The translations under genes were made by a program, and so were the position numbers. The notes below the pieces were generated by a model. The model ran no database searches, had not been told where the DNA came from, and saw nothing but the letters and a program-made list of their open reading frames with translations. A DNA stretch of 36,577 bases from positions 1 to 36,577 of the forward strand of contig JALEQY010000067.1 of assembly GCA_022763735.1 (NCBI GenBank), read 5' to 3'. Source of the stretch: Clostridiales bacterium. GTDB taxonomy: Bacteria > Bacillota > Clostridia > Peptostreptococcales > Anaerovoracaceae. Below are positions 23,604 to 32,901 of this stretch, piece after piece; the first letter of the stretch is position 1; every line of letters begins with the position of its first letter.

Positions 23604-24567
23604 TTATTTCACAAATTCAGTATAAAAGTTATCAGAACGCGTTACTGTGGTTTTAGGAGCTGGATCCAGCTGCCGATTCTCGATGCCAAGGATGATTTCC
23701 GGTGGAACCCATGGCCTGTTCTGGATTCCGCTGGTTTCTTCATGGGTTAGATAGCCTTTGTATGCTGTGAGGCTTCTTCTGAGATATCCGTCTTCTATGC
23801 AGGCTTGTCTGACACCCTTGTTCAAAATAGCTATAAGGTGAGGCAATACACCTGCAGCATATGCTATTGATGTGGATCCTGCTATAGCGCTTGGCATATT
23901 GCTTACACAGTAATGTATAACACCTTCTTCTATGTATATAGGATCATCCAGAGTTGTTTCGTGGAAAGTTTCGATACAACCGTAGTCGTTACTGATATCA
24001 ACAATAACAGAACCTCGCTTCATAGAAGCAACCATTTCTCTGCTGAGCATAGGCTCTTTGGCATTTTTCAGCCATCTTACTGAATTGATAAACAGATCTG
24101 TTTTTGGCAGAAGTTCAGAGAGATTATATTTATTTGAAATAACAGTATCGATTTTGCCATTGTATAATTCGCTTACTGCTCTCAATGTCCCGATGTTGAT
24201 GTCAGCAACAGTTACCTGAACGCCCATATTGCAGAGAACCTCGATAGCTGCTTTGCCAACAGTACTGCAGCCGCAGACAATCGCTCTGACACCGGGAGCA
24301 CCACCAAGACCATTAGCAAACTTGCCGCAGCCTCCATTCATTGTTGTCATAGACCATAGACCCATGAATGCACTGTATTTCTTCGTTTGTCTCTACAATA
24401 ATTGCATTAGCTCAGGCATATTGCTTGTCATCAAAGCCTGCAGCATATCCGGCACCTGATGCAACATATACTTCATGACCGTCTCTGCAGATTTCACTTA
24501 CTTCAGCGGGTGTTGCAATTACTCTTGATTCACCGAATTTTATATCCTTTAAAATACCAAACTTCAT
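23604..24567 (-). pseudogene. ald: Alanine dehydrogenase pseudogene (stop codon, internal deletion, frameshift)
   Basis: The minus-strand gene begins normally at 24567 after AAGGAG: MKFGILKDIKFGESRVIATP, including the substrate-binding R15 of alanine dehydrogenase. Codon 52 is TGA (24412-24414) within QYA-stop-ANAIIVETNEEI. After about codon 65 the sequence jumps, near 24365-24370, to the cofactor-binding half, in another frame (NGGCGK, then GGAPGV). Roughly 70 residues are missing, a stretch that in the family includes the catalytic Lys and His near positions 75 and 96. From there 250 codons remain open (VTVADINIGTLRAVSE, GSVIVDISNDYGCIET, HYCVSNMPSA). It cannot make an active enzyme. The long intact 3' part suggests recent loss. 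Confidence 0.88.
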
Positions 24568-24597
24568 TCTCGTACTCCTTTATATAAATATATTAAA

Positions 24598-24626
24598 ATT
24601 ATATATCTAAATGTACTAAAACACAA
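24598..24626 (-). promoter_or_regulatory. Former promoter of the alanine dehydrogenase pseudogene
   Basis: Minus strand: TTGTGT (24621-24626), 17-base spacer, TATAAT (24598-24603). The promoter and RBS still look intact although the gene is broken. Confidence 0.5.
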
Positions 24627-24643
24627 TAACTTGATTTTTTATC

Positions 24644-24672
24644 TTGACACTCATAATGTGATATGGTATAAA
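24644..24672 (+). promoter_or_regulatory. Promoter of the pyrimidine operon
   Basis: TTGACA (24644-24649), 17-base spacer, TATAAA (24667-24672). The leader to pyrC is only about 45 bases, too short for the classical PyrR binding-loop/attenuator arrangement. Confidence 0.75.
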
Positions 24673-24723
24673 CAAAAGGATGTAAAATTATATATGTGGA
24701 ATTGATGAATTACGGAGAAAATA

Positions 24724-25905
24724 ATGAGAAATAGATCTGGTTATTGTGTAAAAGTAAAAGACATTGATATGGCGGAGAGGGTGCGTTTAGAGTCCCTTGG
24801 TATTGATGTTTCACTATTTTCTGATTGTTATATTTTGCCCGGTTTTGCAGATGTGCATGTGCATTTGAGAGAACCGGGTTTTTTATATAAGGAAACGGTG
24901 GCGACGGGAACAGCTGCGGCAGCGGCAGGCGGTTTCACTGATATTTTTTCGATGCCGAATCTCAATCCGTGTCCGGACAGCAGGGAACATCTTCAGGTAC
25001 AGCTTGATGCTATTGATAAGGATGCACTGGTTAATGTATATCCGTACGGTGCCATCACTGTGAATGAAGCCGGAGAGCAGATGGCAGATCTTGAAGCTAT
25101 AGCCAGTGATGTAATTGCCTTCACAGATGACGGCAAAGGTGTGGCCTCGGAGGAAATGATGCTGGATGCTATGCGAAGGGCACATGCTCTGGACAGAATT
25201 ATCGTGGCTCACTGTGAGGATGAAAACTATCCGAAGGCAAGCAACGAGACAGAATGGAAGCAGCTTGAGAGGGATATCGAGCTTGTGAGAAAGACAGGCT
25301 GCAGCTACCATGTATGCCATATATCCACTAAGGAATCAGTGGAACTTGTGAAAAAAGCACGTAGCGAGGGGCTTGACGTTACATGTGAGACGGCACCTCA
25401 TTATCTGACGATCTCCAATAATGAAATAGAAGATGACGGAAGGTTCAAGATGAACCCGCCTATCAAGTCTGCCGAGGACAGGCAGGCTCTGCTGGATGCA
25501 GTCAGAGACGGCACGATAGATATGCTGGCTACAGACCATGCTCCTCACAGTGCAGAGGAGAAGAGCAAGGGATTCGCAGGAAGCGCCTTCGGCATCGTGG
25601 GTATGGAAACGGCATTCCCTGTGGTTTATACGCATCTGGTAGAAAAGGGAATCATCGACATTGATGGACTGATGAAGCTGATGTATGAGAATCCTCGCAG
25701 AAGGTTCGGACTTGACGTCAGAAGCCTCTATGAAGAACTGGCATCGGAAGCACCGACCTTCACAGTATGGAACCTTGATGAAGAATACAGCATCGACCCC
25801 GCTGAGTTCCTTTCCATGGGTAAAAGCACACCTTTTGAAGGATGGAAGGTAAAGGGTCGCTGTATGATGACTGTGCTTGACGGGAAAAGAGTATGGGAAA
25901 GATAA
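24724..25905 (+). CDS. pyrC: Dihydroorotase
   Basis: Cyclises carbamoyl-aspartate to dihydroorotate. The 393-aa amidohydrolase has H45-x-H47 in DVHVHLREPG and further metal-site motifs AHCED and CHISTKES. Active-site D lies in ATDHAPHSAEEK, and FKMNPPIKS is the substrate-loop signature. The region before the HxH motif is about ten residues shorter than in many type I enzymes, so the small N-terminal beta-sandwich is reduced. The ATG at 24724 has ACGGAG eight bases before it and follows the promoter. First of seven pyr genes in one direction; no carA, carB or pyrR is present in the window. Confidence 0.95.
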   Translation: MRNRSGYCVKVKDIDMAERVRLESLGIDVSLFSDCYILPGFADVHVHLREPGFLYKETVATGTAAAAAGGFTDIFSMPNLNPCPDSREHLQVQLDAIDKDALVNVYPYGAITVNEAGEQMADLEAIASDVIAFTDDGKGVASEEMMLDAMRRAHALDRIIVAHCEDENYPKASNETEWKQLERDIELVRKTGCSYHVCHISTKESVELVKKARSEGLDVTCETAPHYLTISNNEIEDDGRFKMNPPIKSAEDRQALLDAVRDGTIDMLATDHAPHSAEEKSKGFAGSAFGIVGMETAFPVVYTHLVEKGIIDIDGLMKLMYENPRRRFGLDVRSLYEELASEAPTFTVWNLDEEYSIDPAEFLSMGKSTPFEGWKVKGRCMMTVLDGKRVWER

Positions 25906-25921
25906 CAGGAGATCAGATAAT

Positions 25922-26665
25922 ATGAAAGAATGCATCTTTGAAATCATCAGCAACACAAAGCTTGCTGACAATACATATGAAATGGTGTTTGCCGCACCGG
26001 AAGGTGAGCATGGTGTGACAAACCCCGGACAGTTTGTGAATATCAGAATTGAAGGATATTTCCTCAGAAGGCCGTTATCGGTGTGCGACTGGGATGAAAA
26101 AAGTCTGACCATTGTATACAAGACTGTAGGTAAGGGTACTGAAGCCATGAGCCGTATGAGGCCGGGAGAAAAGCTCAGTGTCCTGACACCGCTGGGAAAC
26201 GGCTACGGAACTGAAGCTCTTGGCGAGCGTCCGCTCCTTGTGGGGGGAGGCGCAGGTGTTCCTCCTATGTACGGGCTTTGCAGGACGCTGACAGAAGCAG
26301 GCAGGAAACCGGTTGCTGTTCTGGGATTCAACACAGCAGATGAACTGTTCTACAGAGAAAAGTTTGAAGCCCTTGGTGCTGAAGTGATAATCGCCACAGC
26401 AGACGGCAGTGAAGGCATTAAAGGCTTCGTAACCGATGCTGTCAAAGGGCTTGAGTATACTGATTTCTGTGCATGTGGCCCTGAACCGATGCTGAAGGCA
26501 CTGGATAAAACCATAACACCGGAAATAGATGGATACATGAGCTTCGAGGAAAGGATGGGATGCGGTTTTGGAGCATGCATGGGATGCTCATGCGAGACGA
26601 AGTATGGATACAAGAGGATCTGCAAGGAAGGTCCGGTTCTGGAAAGAGGTGAGATCATATGGTAA
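25922..26665 (+). CDS. pyrK: Dihydroorotate dehydrogenase electron-transfer subunit (FAD, [2Fe-2S])
   Basis: Passes electrons from dihydroorotate via FAD and [2Fe-2S] to NAD+ in the type 1B enzyme. At 247 aa it has the FAD motif FLRRPLSVCD, the nucleotide-binding GGGAGVPPM, and C-terminal cluster cysteines in MGCGFGACMGCSC plus RICKEGPV. I place the start at the ATG at 25922, ten bases after AGGAG; an earlier frame start lies within pyrC. It overlaps pyrD by seven bases, consistent with a stoichiometric complex. Confidence 0.95.
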   Translation: MKECIFEIISNTKLADNTYEMVFAAPEGEHGVTNPGQFVNIRIEGYFLRRPLSVCDWDEKSLTIVYKTVGKGTEAMSRMRPGEKLSVLTPLGNGYGTEALGERPLLVGGGAGVPPMYGLCRTLTEAGRKPVAVLGFNTADELFYREKFEALGAEVIIATADGSEGIKGFVTDAVKGLEYTDFCACGPEPMLKALDKTITPEIDGYMSFEERMGCGFGACMGCSCETKYGYKRICKEGPVLERGEIIW

Positions 26666-27576
26666 ATACAAAAGTGGATTTATGCGGAATTCAGCTTGAT
26701 AATCCGGTAATGGCTGCCAGCGGTACCTTCGGATACGGATATGAATTCGCAGAGCTGTATGATATCAATGTGCTGGGAAGCTTTTCTTTCAAGGGAACAA
26801 CTCTTAAGCCCAGATTCGGCAATCCTACACCGAGAATCGCCGAATGCAGTGAAGGGCTGATCAATTCCATAGGTCTGCAGAATCCGGGAGTAGATAAGGT
26901 TATAAGCGAGGAACTGCCTAAGCTTGCAGAATGCTTCGATAAGAAGGTAATGGCAAATGTGGGAGGCTTCTCGATTGAAGAATACAGTGAAGTGGCAAAA
27001 AGACTGGGAGAATGTGAACAGGTCGGCTGGGTGGAAGTGAATGTGTCATGCCCGAATGTTCACCACGGCGGGCTGGCTTTCGGAACTGATCCCCAGGCGG
27101 CAGCCTCGGTTGTCAGGGCAGTCAAGGAAGTAGTCAGAAAACCTGTTATTGTCAAGTTGTCTCCAAATGTGACAGATATCGTGTCAATCGCAGTTGAATG
27201 TGAGAAAGCCGGAGCCGACGGCATTTCACTGATAAACACACTGCTGGGCATGAGGATAAATCTTAAAACAAAGAAACCTGTAGTAGCCAATAAAATGGGC
27301 GGTTTCTCCGGACCGGCAGTTTTCCCGGTAGCCCTGAGGATGGTATATCAGGTTTATGAGAATGTGAAAATTCCTGTTGTGGGGATAGGCGGTATCCGCA
27401 CGGCAGAGGATGTGATAGAGATGATGCTGGCAGGCGCCAGTGCAGTGCAGATCGGAGCAGCAAATCTGACAGATCCGTATGTATGCAGGGATATAGTCAG
27501 AGATCTGCCTGAGGTAATGAAAAAGTACGGTATCACTGATTTAAAGGAAATCATCGGAGGTGCGCACAATGGGTAA
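26659..27576 (+). CDS. pyrD: Dihydroorotate dehydrogenase, type 1B catalytic subunit
   Basis: FMN enzyme oxidising dihydroorotate to orotate. The 305-residue TIM barrel has the active-site base C131 in VNVSCPNVHHGG. A Cys rather than Ser base is the mark of class 1 enzymes, and the presence of pyrK makes it 1B. Other motifs are NSIGLQNPG, the FMN phosphate region VVGIGGIRTAEDVIEMMLAGASAVQIG and the lysines of VIVKLSPNV. It starts inside the pyrK end and overlaps pyrF by eight bases. Confidence 0.96.
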   Translation: MVNTKVDLCGIQLDNPVMAASGTFGYGYEFAELYDINVLGSFSFKGTTLKPRFGNPTPRIAECSEGLINSIGLQNPGVDKVISEELPKLAECFDKKVMANVGGFSIEEYSEVAKRLGECEQVGWVEVNVSCPNVHHGGLAFGTDPQAAASVVRAVKEVVRKPVIVKLSPNVTDIVSIAVECEKAGADGISLINTLLGMRINLKTKKPVVANKMGGFSGPAVFPVALRMVYQVYENVKIPVVGIGGIRTAEDVIEMMLAGASAVQIGAANLTDPYVCRDIVRDLPEVMKKYGITDLKEIIGGAHNG

Positions 27577-28267
27577 GGATGTAATCATAGCATGTGATTT
27601 TAACAGCAAGGAAGAAACCTTGAGCTTTCTCGGCAGATTCGGCGAGAGAAGACCTTTTGTCAAAATCGGCATGGAGCTTTATTATGCAGAGGGTCCTGTA
27701 ATCGTCAGGGCGCTGAAGGAACGAGGACATAAGGTTTTCCTGGATCTGAAGCTTCACGACATACCTAATACGGTAAAAAAAGCAATGAAAGTGCTCTCTG
27801 ACATGGATATAGATATGTGCAATGTCCATGCGGCAGGAACAATAGATATGATGAAGGCGGCCATAGAAGGGCTGACAAAGGAAGACGGCAGCCGTCCGCT
27901 GCTTATTGCTGTGACTCAGCTAACTTCCACGACGCAGGAGAGGATGGAGTCGGATATCATGATTAACGAGCCTATGAAAAAGGTCGTGGCCCACTATGCG
28001 GACAATGCCAGAGCTGCAGGTCTTGACGGAGTGGTCTGCTCTCCTCTGGAGTCCCCTGAGGTTCACGAAACCTGCGGAGAAGGCTTCCTGACGGTGACGC
28101 CGGGTGTGCGCTTTGCAGATGATGACAAGGGTGATCAGGCAAGAGTAACGACACCTGCTAAAGCAAAAGAGCTTGGCTCTGATTATATTGTAGTAGGACG
28201 CAGCATCACCAAGGCGGCGGATCCGCTGGCTGCATATGAGAGATGCATGGCAGAATTCACAGATTAA
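27569..28267 (+). CDS. pyrF: Orotidine 5'-phosphate decarboxylase
   Basis: Decarboxylates OMP to UMP. The 232-aa protein has the catalytic Asp-Lys-Asp array in FLDLKLHDIPNTV, the N-terminal ACDF motif, the TPGVRFADDDKGDQARV phosphate loop and the terminal VVGRSITKAADP. The ATG at 27569 is eight bases after GGAGG and within the pyrD stop region; a GTG at 27560 would overlap the RBS. It is the short OMPDC type common in Firmicutes. Confidence 0.96.
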   Translation: MGKDVIIACDFNSKEETLSFLGRFGERRPFVKIGMELYYAEGPVIVRALKERGHKVFLDLKLHDIPNTVKKAMKVLSDMDIDMCNVHAAGTIDMMKAAIEGLTKEDGSRPLLIAVTQLTSTTQERMESDIMINEPMKKVVAHYADNARAAGLDGVVCSPLESPEVHETCGEGFLTVTPGVRFADDDKGDQARVTTPAKAKELGSDYIVVGRSITKAADPLAAYERCMAEFTD

Positions 28268-28278
28268 GGAGGAACAAA

Positions 28279-28911
28279 ATGAAGAAAAAAATAGCAAAAG
28301 CTTTACTTGATATTGAAGCTGTTTTCCTGAGACCTGAGGAGCCCTTCACATGGGCAAGCGGCATCAAGAGTCCGATCTATTGTGACAACAGACTGATTCT
28401 GACTGCACCGGAAGCGAGAAATCTGGTAGAGAACGCTATGGTGGATGTCATCAGAGAGAACTATCCTGAAGCTGAGGTGCTGATGGGCACTTCAACAGCA
28501 GGCATCGCTCATGCGGCTATCGTGGGACATATTATGGGACTGCCCATGGGTTATGTCAGATCAGGCAACAAGGATCACGGCAGAGGCAACCGTATAGAGG
28601 GCAGACTTGAAAAGGGACAGAAGGTCGTTGTTATCGAGGATCTTATCTCAACAGGTGGCAGCGTTATAGAGGTTGTTGGAGCACTGCGAGAAGCTGGCGC
28701 CGAGGTTGTCGGCATCGCAAGCATCTTTACATACGGCATGCAGAAGGGACTGGACAGACTGGCAGCTGCAGACGTAAGGAACATCAGCCTTTCGGACTTC
28801 GATGCTATAGCTGAAGTTGCGGCTGAAACAGGATATATCAGCAGGGAAGATGTGACAAAGTTAATGGCATTCAGAGCGAATCCGCAGGATGAGAGCTGGA
28901 TAAACAAATAA
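28279..28911 (+). CDS. pyrE: Orotate phosphoribosyltransferase
   Basis: Joins orotate to PRPP to form OMP. At 210 aa, it has the PRPP-binding motif [14 protein letters not shown] and the mobile-loop segment [15 protein letters not shown], whose lysine and histidine act in catalysis. [16 protein letters not shown] is the orotate-site motif. The start at 28279 follows AAGGAGGAAC; an upstream ATG lies in the pyrF end. It stands between pyrF and pyrB in the same operon. Confidence 0.96.
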   Translation: MKKKIAKALLDIEAVFLRPEEPFTWASGIKSPIYCDNRLILTAPEARNLVENAMVDVIRENYPEAEVLMGTSTAGIAHAAIVGHIMGLPMGYVRSGNKDHGRGNRIEGRLEKGQKVVVIEDLISTGGSVIEVVGALREAGAEVVGIASIFTYGMQKGLDRLAAADVRNISLSDFDAIAEVAAETGYISREDVTKLMAFRANPQDESWINK

Positions 28912-28946
28912 ATCTGATGATGATTTTGAAGGAAAAAGGAGGAAAA

Positions 28947-29861
28947 ATGAAACATTTAATCGACATTATGGAACTGACAACGGCAGAGATCGATCAGATG
29001 GTGGATACTGCCAAGGATATTATTGCGAATCCTGCAAAGTATGCAGAAAAGTGCAAGGGCAAGAAGCTGGCTACACTGTTCTTCGAGCCTTCAACAAGAA
29101 CCAGACTCAGCTTCGAGGCTGCAATGTACGAGCTTGGCGGAAATGTGCTTGGATTCTCCGAAGCACAGAGTTCATCAGCTGCCAAAGGTGAAAGTGTTGC
29201 AGATACTATCAGAACTGTAGGCGCATATGCTGACATCATCGCTATGAGACACCCTAAGGAAGGTGCTCCTATGGTAGCTTCAAGAAAATCAACAGTGCCT
29301 ATCATCAACGCAGGAGACGGCGGACACAATCATCCGACTCAGACTCTGACAGACCTGCTGACTATCAGCAGAGAAAAGGGGCGCTTCAACAATCTGACTA
29401 TCGGACTCTGCGGCGACCTGAAATTCGGCAGAACCGTACACTCACTTATCAGTGCGATGTCAAGATATGAAAATGTTAAATTTATCCTCATTTCACCGGA
29501 CGAACTGAGAATACCTGAATATCTCAAGCATGAGGTTCTGGAAAAGAATAATCTGGAATATGTTGAAACAACTGATCTTGAAGGCGCAATGCCTGAGCTG
29601 GATGTTCTCTACATGACAAGAGTACAGAGAGAAAGATTCTTCAACGAACAGGACTATATCAGACTGAAGGACAGCTATATACTGACACCGGACAAACTGG
29701 AAAATGCCAAGGAAGACCTGAGCATTCTGCATCCGCTGCCACGTGTAAACGAAATATCAATCGCTGTTGACGATGACCCTAGAGCTCGTTACTTCGAGCA
29801 GGTGCTCAACGGCAAGTACATAAGAATGGCACTTATTCTCAAACTTCTGGAGGTGAAATAA
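28947..29861 (+). CDS. pyrB: Aspartate carbamoyltransferase catalytic chain
   Basis: Condenses carbamoyl phosphate with aspartate. The 304-aa protein has the carbamoyl-phosphate motif [27 protein letters not shown], the 80s-loop region [15 protein letters not shown], and HPLPRVNEI near the end. The start at 28947 follows AAAAGGAGG. It is immediately followed by pyrI without any gap, so this is the regulated E. coli-like PyrB/PyrI holoenzyme rather than the Bacillus-type unregulated trimer. Confidence 0.97.
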   Translation: MKHLIDIMELTTAEIDQMVDTAKDIIANPAKYAEKCKGKKLATLFFEPSTRTRLSFEAAMYELGGNVLGFSEAQSSSAAKGESVADTIRTVGAYADIIAMRHPKEGAPMVASRKSTVPIINAGDGGHNHPTQTLTDLLTISREKGRFNNLTIGLCGDLKFGRTVHSLISAMSRYENVKFILISPDELRIPEYLKHEVLEKNNLEYVETTDLEGAMPELDVLYMTRVQRERFFNEQDYIRLKDSYILTPDKLENAKEDLSILHPLPRVNEISIAVDDDPRARYFEQVLNGKYIRMALILKLLEVK

Positions 29862-30278
29862 ATGATTATAGGAAAAATCGAAGACGGTATCGTACTGGAT
29901 CACATCAAAGCAGGTGAAGGCATGACACTTTACAAGATCCTCGGTCTTGATTCACTTGACTGTCAGGTTGCACTCATCAAGAACGCAGAAAGCAAGAAGA
30001 TGGGAAGAAAGGATATCCTCAAGATCGACCAGCTTATTGACGTGAATCTTGATGCAATCGGATACGTTGATCCGGGCATCACAGTAAATATCATCAAAAA
30101 CGGCAAGCTTGTTAAGAGAACTCATATCGATCCTCCTGAAGAGATTGTTGATATCATCAAGTGCAAGAACCCTAGATGCATCACTACCACTGAACAGGAG
30201 CTGCAGCATGTATTCAAGCTGACAGACAGAGAAAACGGAGTTTACAGATGTATCTACTGCGAAAGCAAAGCTAAATAG
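29862..30278 (+). CDS. pyrI: Aspartate carbamoyltransferase regulatory chain
   Basis: Allosteric subunit that binds nucleotides and, through a zinc site, the PyrB trimer. The 138-residue protein has the effector domain (about 1-95) and a zinc domain with C101, C106, C130 and C133 (KCKNPRC and YRCIYCESK). It starts on the base after the pyrB stop, with GGAGGTG inside the end of pyrB. Last gene of the pyr operon; the hairpin at 30307 follows. Confidence 0.96.
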   Translation: MIIGKIEDGIVLDHIKAGEGMTLYKILGLDSLDCQVALIKNAESKKMGRKDILKIDQLIDVNLDAIGYVDPGITVNIIKNGKLVKRTHIDPPEEIVDIIKCKNPRCITTTEQELQHVFKLTDRENGVYRCIYCESKAK

Positions 30279-30306
30279 TCAGGTATATATTGTTATATGA
30301 AATTAA

Positions 30307-30335
30307 CCCCGCACCGGTATGGATGCGGGGTTTTT
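30307..30335 (+). terminator. Terminator of the pyr operon
   Basis: CCCCGCA (30307-30313) pairs with TGCGGGG (30324-30330), followed by TTTTT. Confidence 0.9.
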
Positions 30336-30376
30336 GTCTGCGGGTCCGGAAAACGGACACATTCATCTTACATGTT

Positions 30377-30961
30377 TTAAATCAGCTTATAGAACATTCC
30401 GTGCTTACTGCAGTGCCAGATGAGCCTGCCATGGGCGATCCTCGGAATACTCGTCTGCAGATCCCATTCCGGATACTGTTTTCTCATAATCAGCGTGTCA
30501 CCGGTAAGCAGTGCGACAAAAGTGATGTAGTGATCCTTTGTCATTTCGTGGCTGCTGGATACGAAGTACTCGTTGTCGATAAGCTCCACATTGAGATTAT
30601 CGCTGTTTTCAGCTTTTTCTGGTATTACGGGTTCTAATACTCTGCCGCAGCATGATACTGATGCTTCGCCTGAAGCAGTCAGGAGATTGCCGCAGACAGG
30701 GCATACATAAAAATTAAGTTTTTTCATATTTCCTCCGTTCAGATCATTCTGGTTAAGCTCACCCTTAAGCAGCGATTCAAAGTCCACTTCCAGAGCATCT
30801 GCAAGCTCCCGGAACAGTGAGATTTCGGGAATACCTGCACCGCACTCCCATTTTGATACGGTTTTATCTGAAACGTGCAGCATGTTCGCAAGCTGCTTCT
30901 GTGTGAGACCTTTCTCTTTTCTTAAAAACAATATAAGTCTGCCGATTTTAACTGGATCCAT
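30377..30961 (-). CDS. XRE-family regulator fused to a desulfoferrodoxin/superoxide-reductase-like domain
   Basis: A 194-aa fusion. Residues 1-65 are a Cro/CI-type helix-turn-helix (LRKEKGLTQKQLANMLHVSD, then KTVSKWECGAG). After a linker come a CPVCG zinc-ribbon-like start and an SOR-like domain. In superoxide reductases the iron is held by four His and one Cys. Here SSSHEMTKDHYI keeps two of the His and HCSKHG keeps the Cys and a further His, while the first His (of HVPVI) appears replaced in LEPVIPE. It may therefore bind iron and sense oxidants while having lost reductase activity; this is inference, although such fusions are common in clostridia. RBS GAGGAGGCG. Confidence 0.82.
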   Translation of the reverse strand: MDPVKIGRLILFLRKEKGLTQKQLANMLHVSDKTVSKWECGAGIPEISLFRELADALEVDFESLLKGELNQNDLNGGNMKKLNFYVCPVCGNLLTASGEASVSCCGRVLEPVIPEKAENSDNLNVELIDNEYFVSSSHEMTKDHYITFVALLTGDTLIMRKQYPEWDLQTSIPRIAHGRLIWHCSKHGMFYKLI

Positions 30962-31025
30962 TGTTCATCGCCTCCTCAACAGCAATATTAACAGCAGGCG
31001 GGAGGAAAATCAATCTACGGAGCGT

Positions 31026-31066
31026 AGAGAAAGGGCGGCGGCATCAGATTTATGATACCGCCGCCC
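31026..31066 (-). terminator. Terminator of the riboflavin operon
   Basis: On the minus strand GGGCGGCGG (31058-31066) pairs with CCGCCGCCC (31033-31041), with extra inner pairing ATCA/TGAT, followed by TTTCTCT. It lies just after ribH. Confidence 0.75.
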
Positions 31067-31087
31067 CGACTGATGTACTTCGATTGT

Positions 31088-31552
31088 TTATGCCAGCTCT
31101 CTGATAAGGTTAACCATTTCGATAGCACCTGCAGCACAGTCTGAGCCTTTGTTTCCGGCCTTTGTACCTGCACGCTCAATAGCCTGTTCGATATTTTCTG
31201 TAGTGAGGATTCCGAACATTACAGGAATACCGCTTGACAGTGAAACCTGAGCGATTCCCTTTGATACTTCGTTGCATACATAATCGTAGTGTGTAGTAGC
31301 GCCTCTGATTACAGCTCCGAGACAGATTACAGCATCATATTTGCCGCTTGAAGCCATCTTTGATGCAATGAGAGGAATTTCAAAAGCTCCGGGAACCCAT
31401 GCGATATCAATATCGTCTTCTGAAACATCGTGACGTTTCAGAGTGTCAAGTGCCCCTGAGAGAAGCTTTGATGTAATAAATTCATTGAATCTTGCAGCGA
31501 TGATACCAACTCTTATTTTCTTTGAGACCAGTTTTCCTTCAAATACGTTCAT
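31088..31552 (-). CDS. ribH: 6,7-dimethyl-8-ribityllumazine synthase
   Basis: Condenses the pyrimidinedione with dihydroxybutanone phosphate to lumazine. The 154-residue protein has [15 protein letters not shown] at the N-terminus, [10 protein letters not shown], and the catalytic His region [15 protein letters not shown], ending with [17 protein letters not shown]. This is the size of capsid-forming lumazine synthases. Last gene of ribD-ribE-ribBA-ribH, 87 bases after ribBA. Confidence 0.97.
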   Translation of the reverse strand: MNVFEGKLVSKKIRVGIIAARFNEFITSKLLSGALDTLKRHDVSEDDIDIAWVPGAFEIPLIASKMASSGKYDAVICLGAVIRGATTHYDYVCNEVSKGIAQVSLSSGIPVMFGILTTENIEQAIERAGTKAGNKGSDCAAGAIEMVNLIRELA

Positions 31553-31639
31553 TTTACATTTCCTTTCTGTTATGATCCGGCAGGGCCGGAGTTTATTCGT
31601 GTTTTATTTATGAAGTGCCTGCGGGTATGCCTGCAGACA

Positions 31640-32842
31640 TTATTTATAGTCAAGGATATGACCCATTCTCTTCTGCTTTGTCTTGAGGTAGAAGAGGTCA
31701 TTGACTGTTGCGGCCATCTGGATAGGTACTCTTTCGATGATTTCCATACCGAAGTCAGCAAGCTGATATACTTTATCAGGGTTGTTGGTGAGAAGTCTCA
31801 GCTCCTTGGCCCCAAGATCTTTAAGAATCTGGGCTCCGATGAAATATTCACGTAGATCTCCGGCAAAACCCAGTGCCAGATTGGCGTCCAGAGTATCCAT
31901 GCCTCCATCCTGAAGCTCATAGGCCTTGAGCTTGTTGATGAGACCGATACCCCGGCCTTCCTGTCTCATATAGAGGATAATGCCGCGTCCTTCCTTTTCC
32001 ACCTGAGTCATGGCGGAAGCCAGCTGCTGGCCGCAGTCACAGCGGAGGGAGCCGAAGGCATCTCCCGTCAGACATTCCGAGTGTACACGGCAGAGAAGAT
32101 TTCTGCCGTCACCGATTTCACCCTTGACGAGAGCCACGTGGTGCTCGCCGTTCAGTTTGTTGATATAGCCGTAGGCTTTGAAATCGCCGTATTTTGTAGG
32201 CATGTTTACCACAGCTTCACATTCCACCAGTTTCTCGTGACGTTTGCGGTAGTTCTGCAGATCCTTGATGGTGATGAACTTGAAATCATGTTCCTTTGCA
32301 AGCTCTATCAGCTCAGGAGTACGCATCATGGTACCGTCTTCCTTCATGATCTCGCAGCAGAGACCACATTCCTTAAGGCCAGCAAGTCTCAGAAGGTCAA
32401 CTGTAGCCTCAGTGTGACCATTTCTTTCCAGAACACCGTTTTTCTTTGCTTTGAGAGGGAACATATGTCCCGGGCGTCTGAAGTCTTCTGGCTTTGAGTT
32501 CTCGTCAACGCATGCACGGGCTGTAAGACCGCGTTCCTCTGCGGAGATTCCTGTGGTTGTGTCAACATGGTCGATTGACACTGTAAAGGCAGTTTCATGG
32601 TTATCAGTGTTTTCGCTCACCATCTGTGGGAACTGAAGTTTTGTGCAGTATTCTGCGCTCATTGGCATGCAGATGAGCCCTTTGGCTGCACTTGCCATCA
32701 GATTGACGTTTTCTGTAGTTGCGAACTCGGCGGCACAGATCATATCGCCTTCGTTCTCTCTGTCAGGATCGTCTGTGCAGAGGATTATTCTGCCTTTTCG
32801 GAGATCCTCCAGAGCTTCTTCTATTGTGTTGAATTGAAACAT
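31640..32842 (-). CDS. ribBA: Bifunctional 3,4-dihydroxy-2-butanone-4-phosphate synthase / GTP cyclohydrolase II
   Basis: Provides both precursors of riboflavin. The N-terminal half (about 1-200) is DHBP synthase, with [16 protein letters not shown] and the [15 protein letters not shown] signature. The C-terminal half is GTP cyclohydrolase II, with zinc cysteines in [20 protein letters not shown] and [13 protein letters not shown]. 400 aa is normal for the fusion. AGGAGGT precedes the ATG. Both halves retain their active-site motifs, so neither appears degenerate. Confidence 0.97.
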   Translation of the reverse strand: MFQFNTIEEALEDLRKGRIILCTDDPDRENEGDMICAAEFATTENVNLMASAAKGLICMPMSAEYCTKLQFPQMVSENTDNHETAFTVSIDHVDTTTGISAEERGLTARACVDENSKPEDFRRPGHMFPLKAKKNGVLERNGHTEATVDLLRLAGLKECGLCCEIMKEDGTMMRTPELIELAKEHDFKFITIKDLQNYRKRHEKLVECEAVVNMPTKYGDFKAYGYINKLNGEHHVALVKGEIGDGRNLLCRVHSECLTGDAFGSLRCDCGQQLASAMTQVEKEGRGIILYMRQEGRGIGLINKLKAYELQDGGMDTLDANLALGFAGDLREYFIGAQILKDLGAKELRLLTNNPDKVYQLADFGMEIIERVPIQMAATVNDLFYLKTKQKRMGHILDYK

Positions 32843-32901
32843 TTATATATTACCTCCTGTGGTTGAATTTTATTTATTGTGATATTTTGCAGGGAACATT
32901 A

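Noticed and set aside
23604-24365. Intact 253-residue dehydrogenase gene
   Set aside because: The frame opens inside the alanine dehydrogenase cofactor domain with no RBS. The proper N-terminus lies upstream, broken by a TGA and a deletion.
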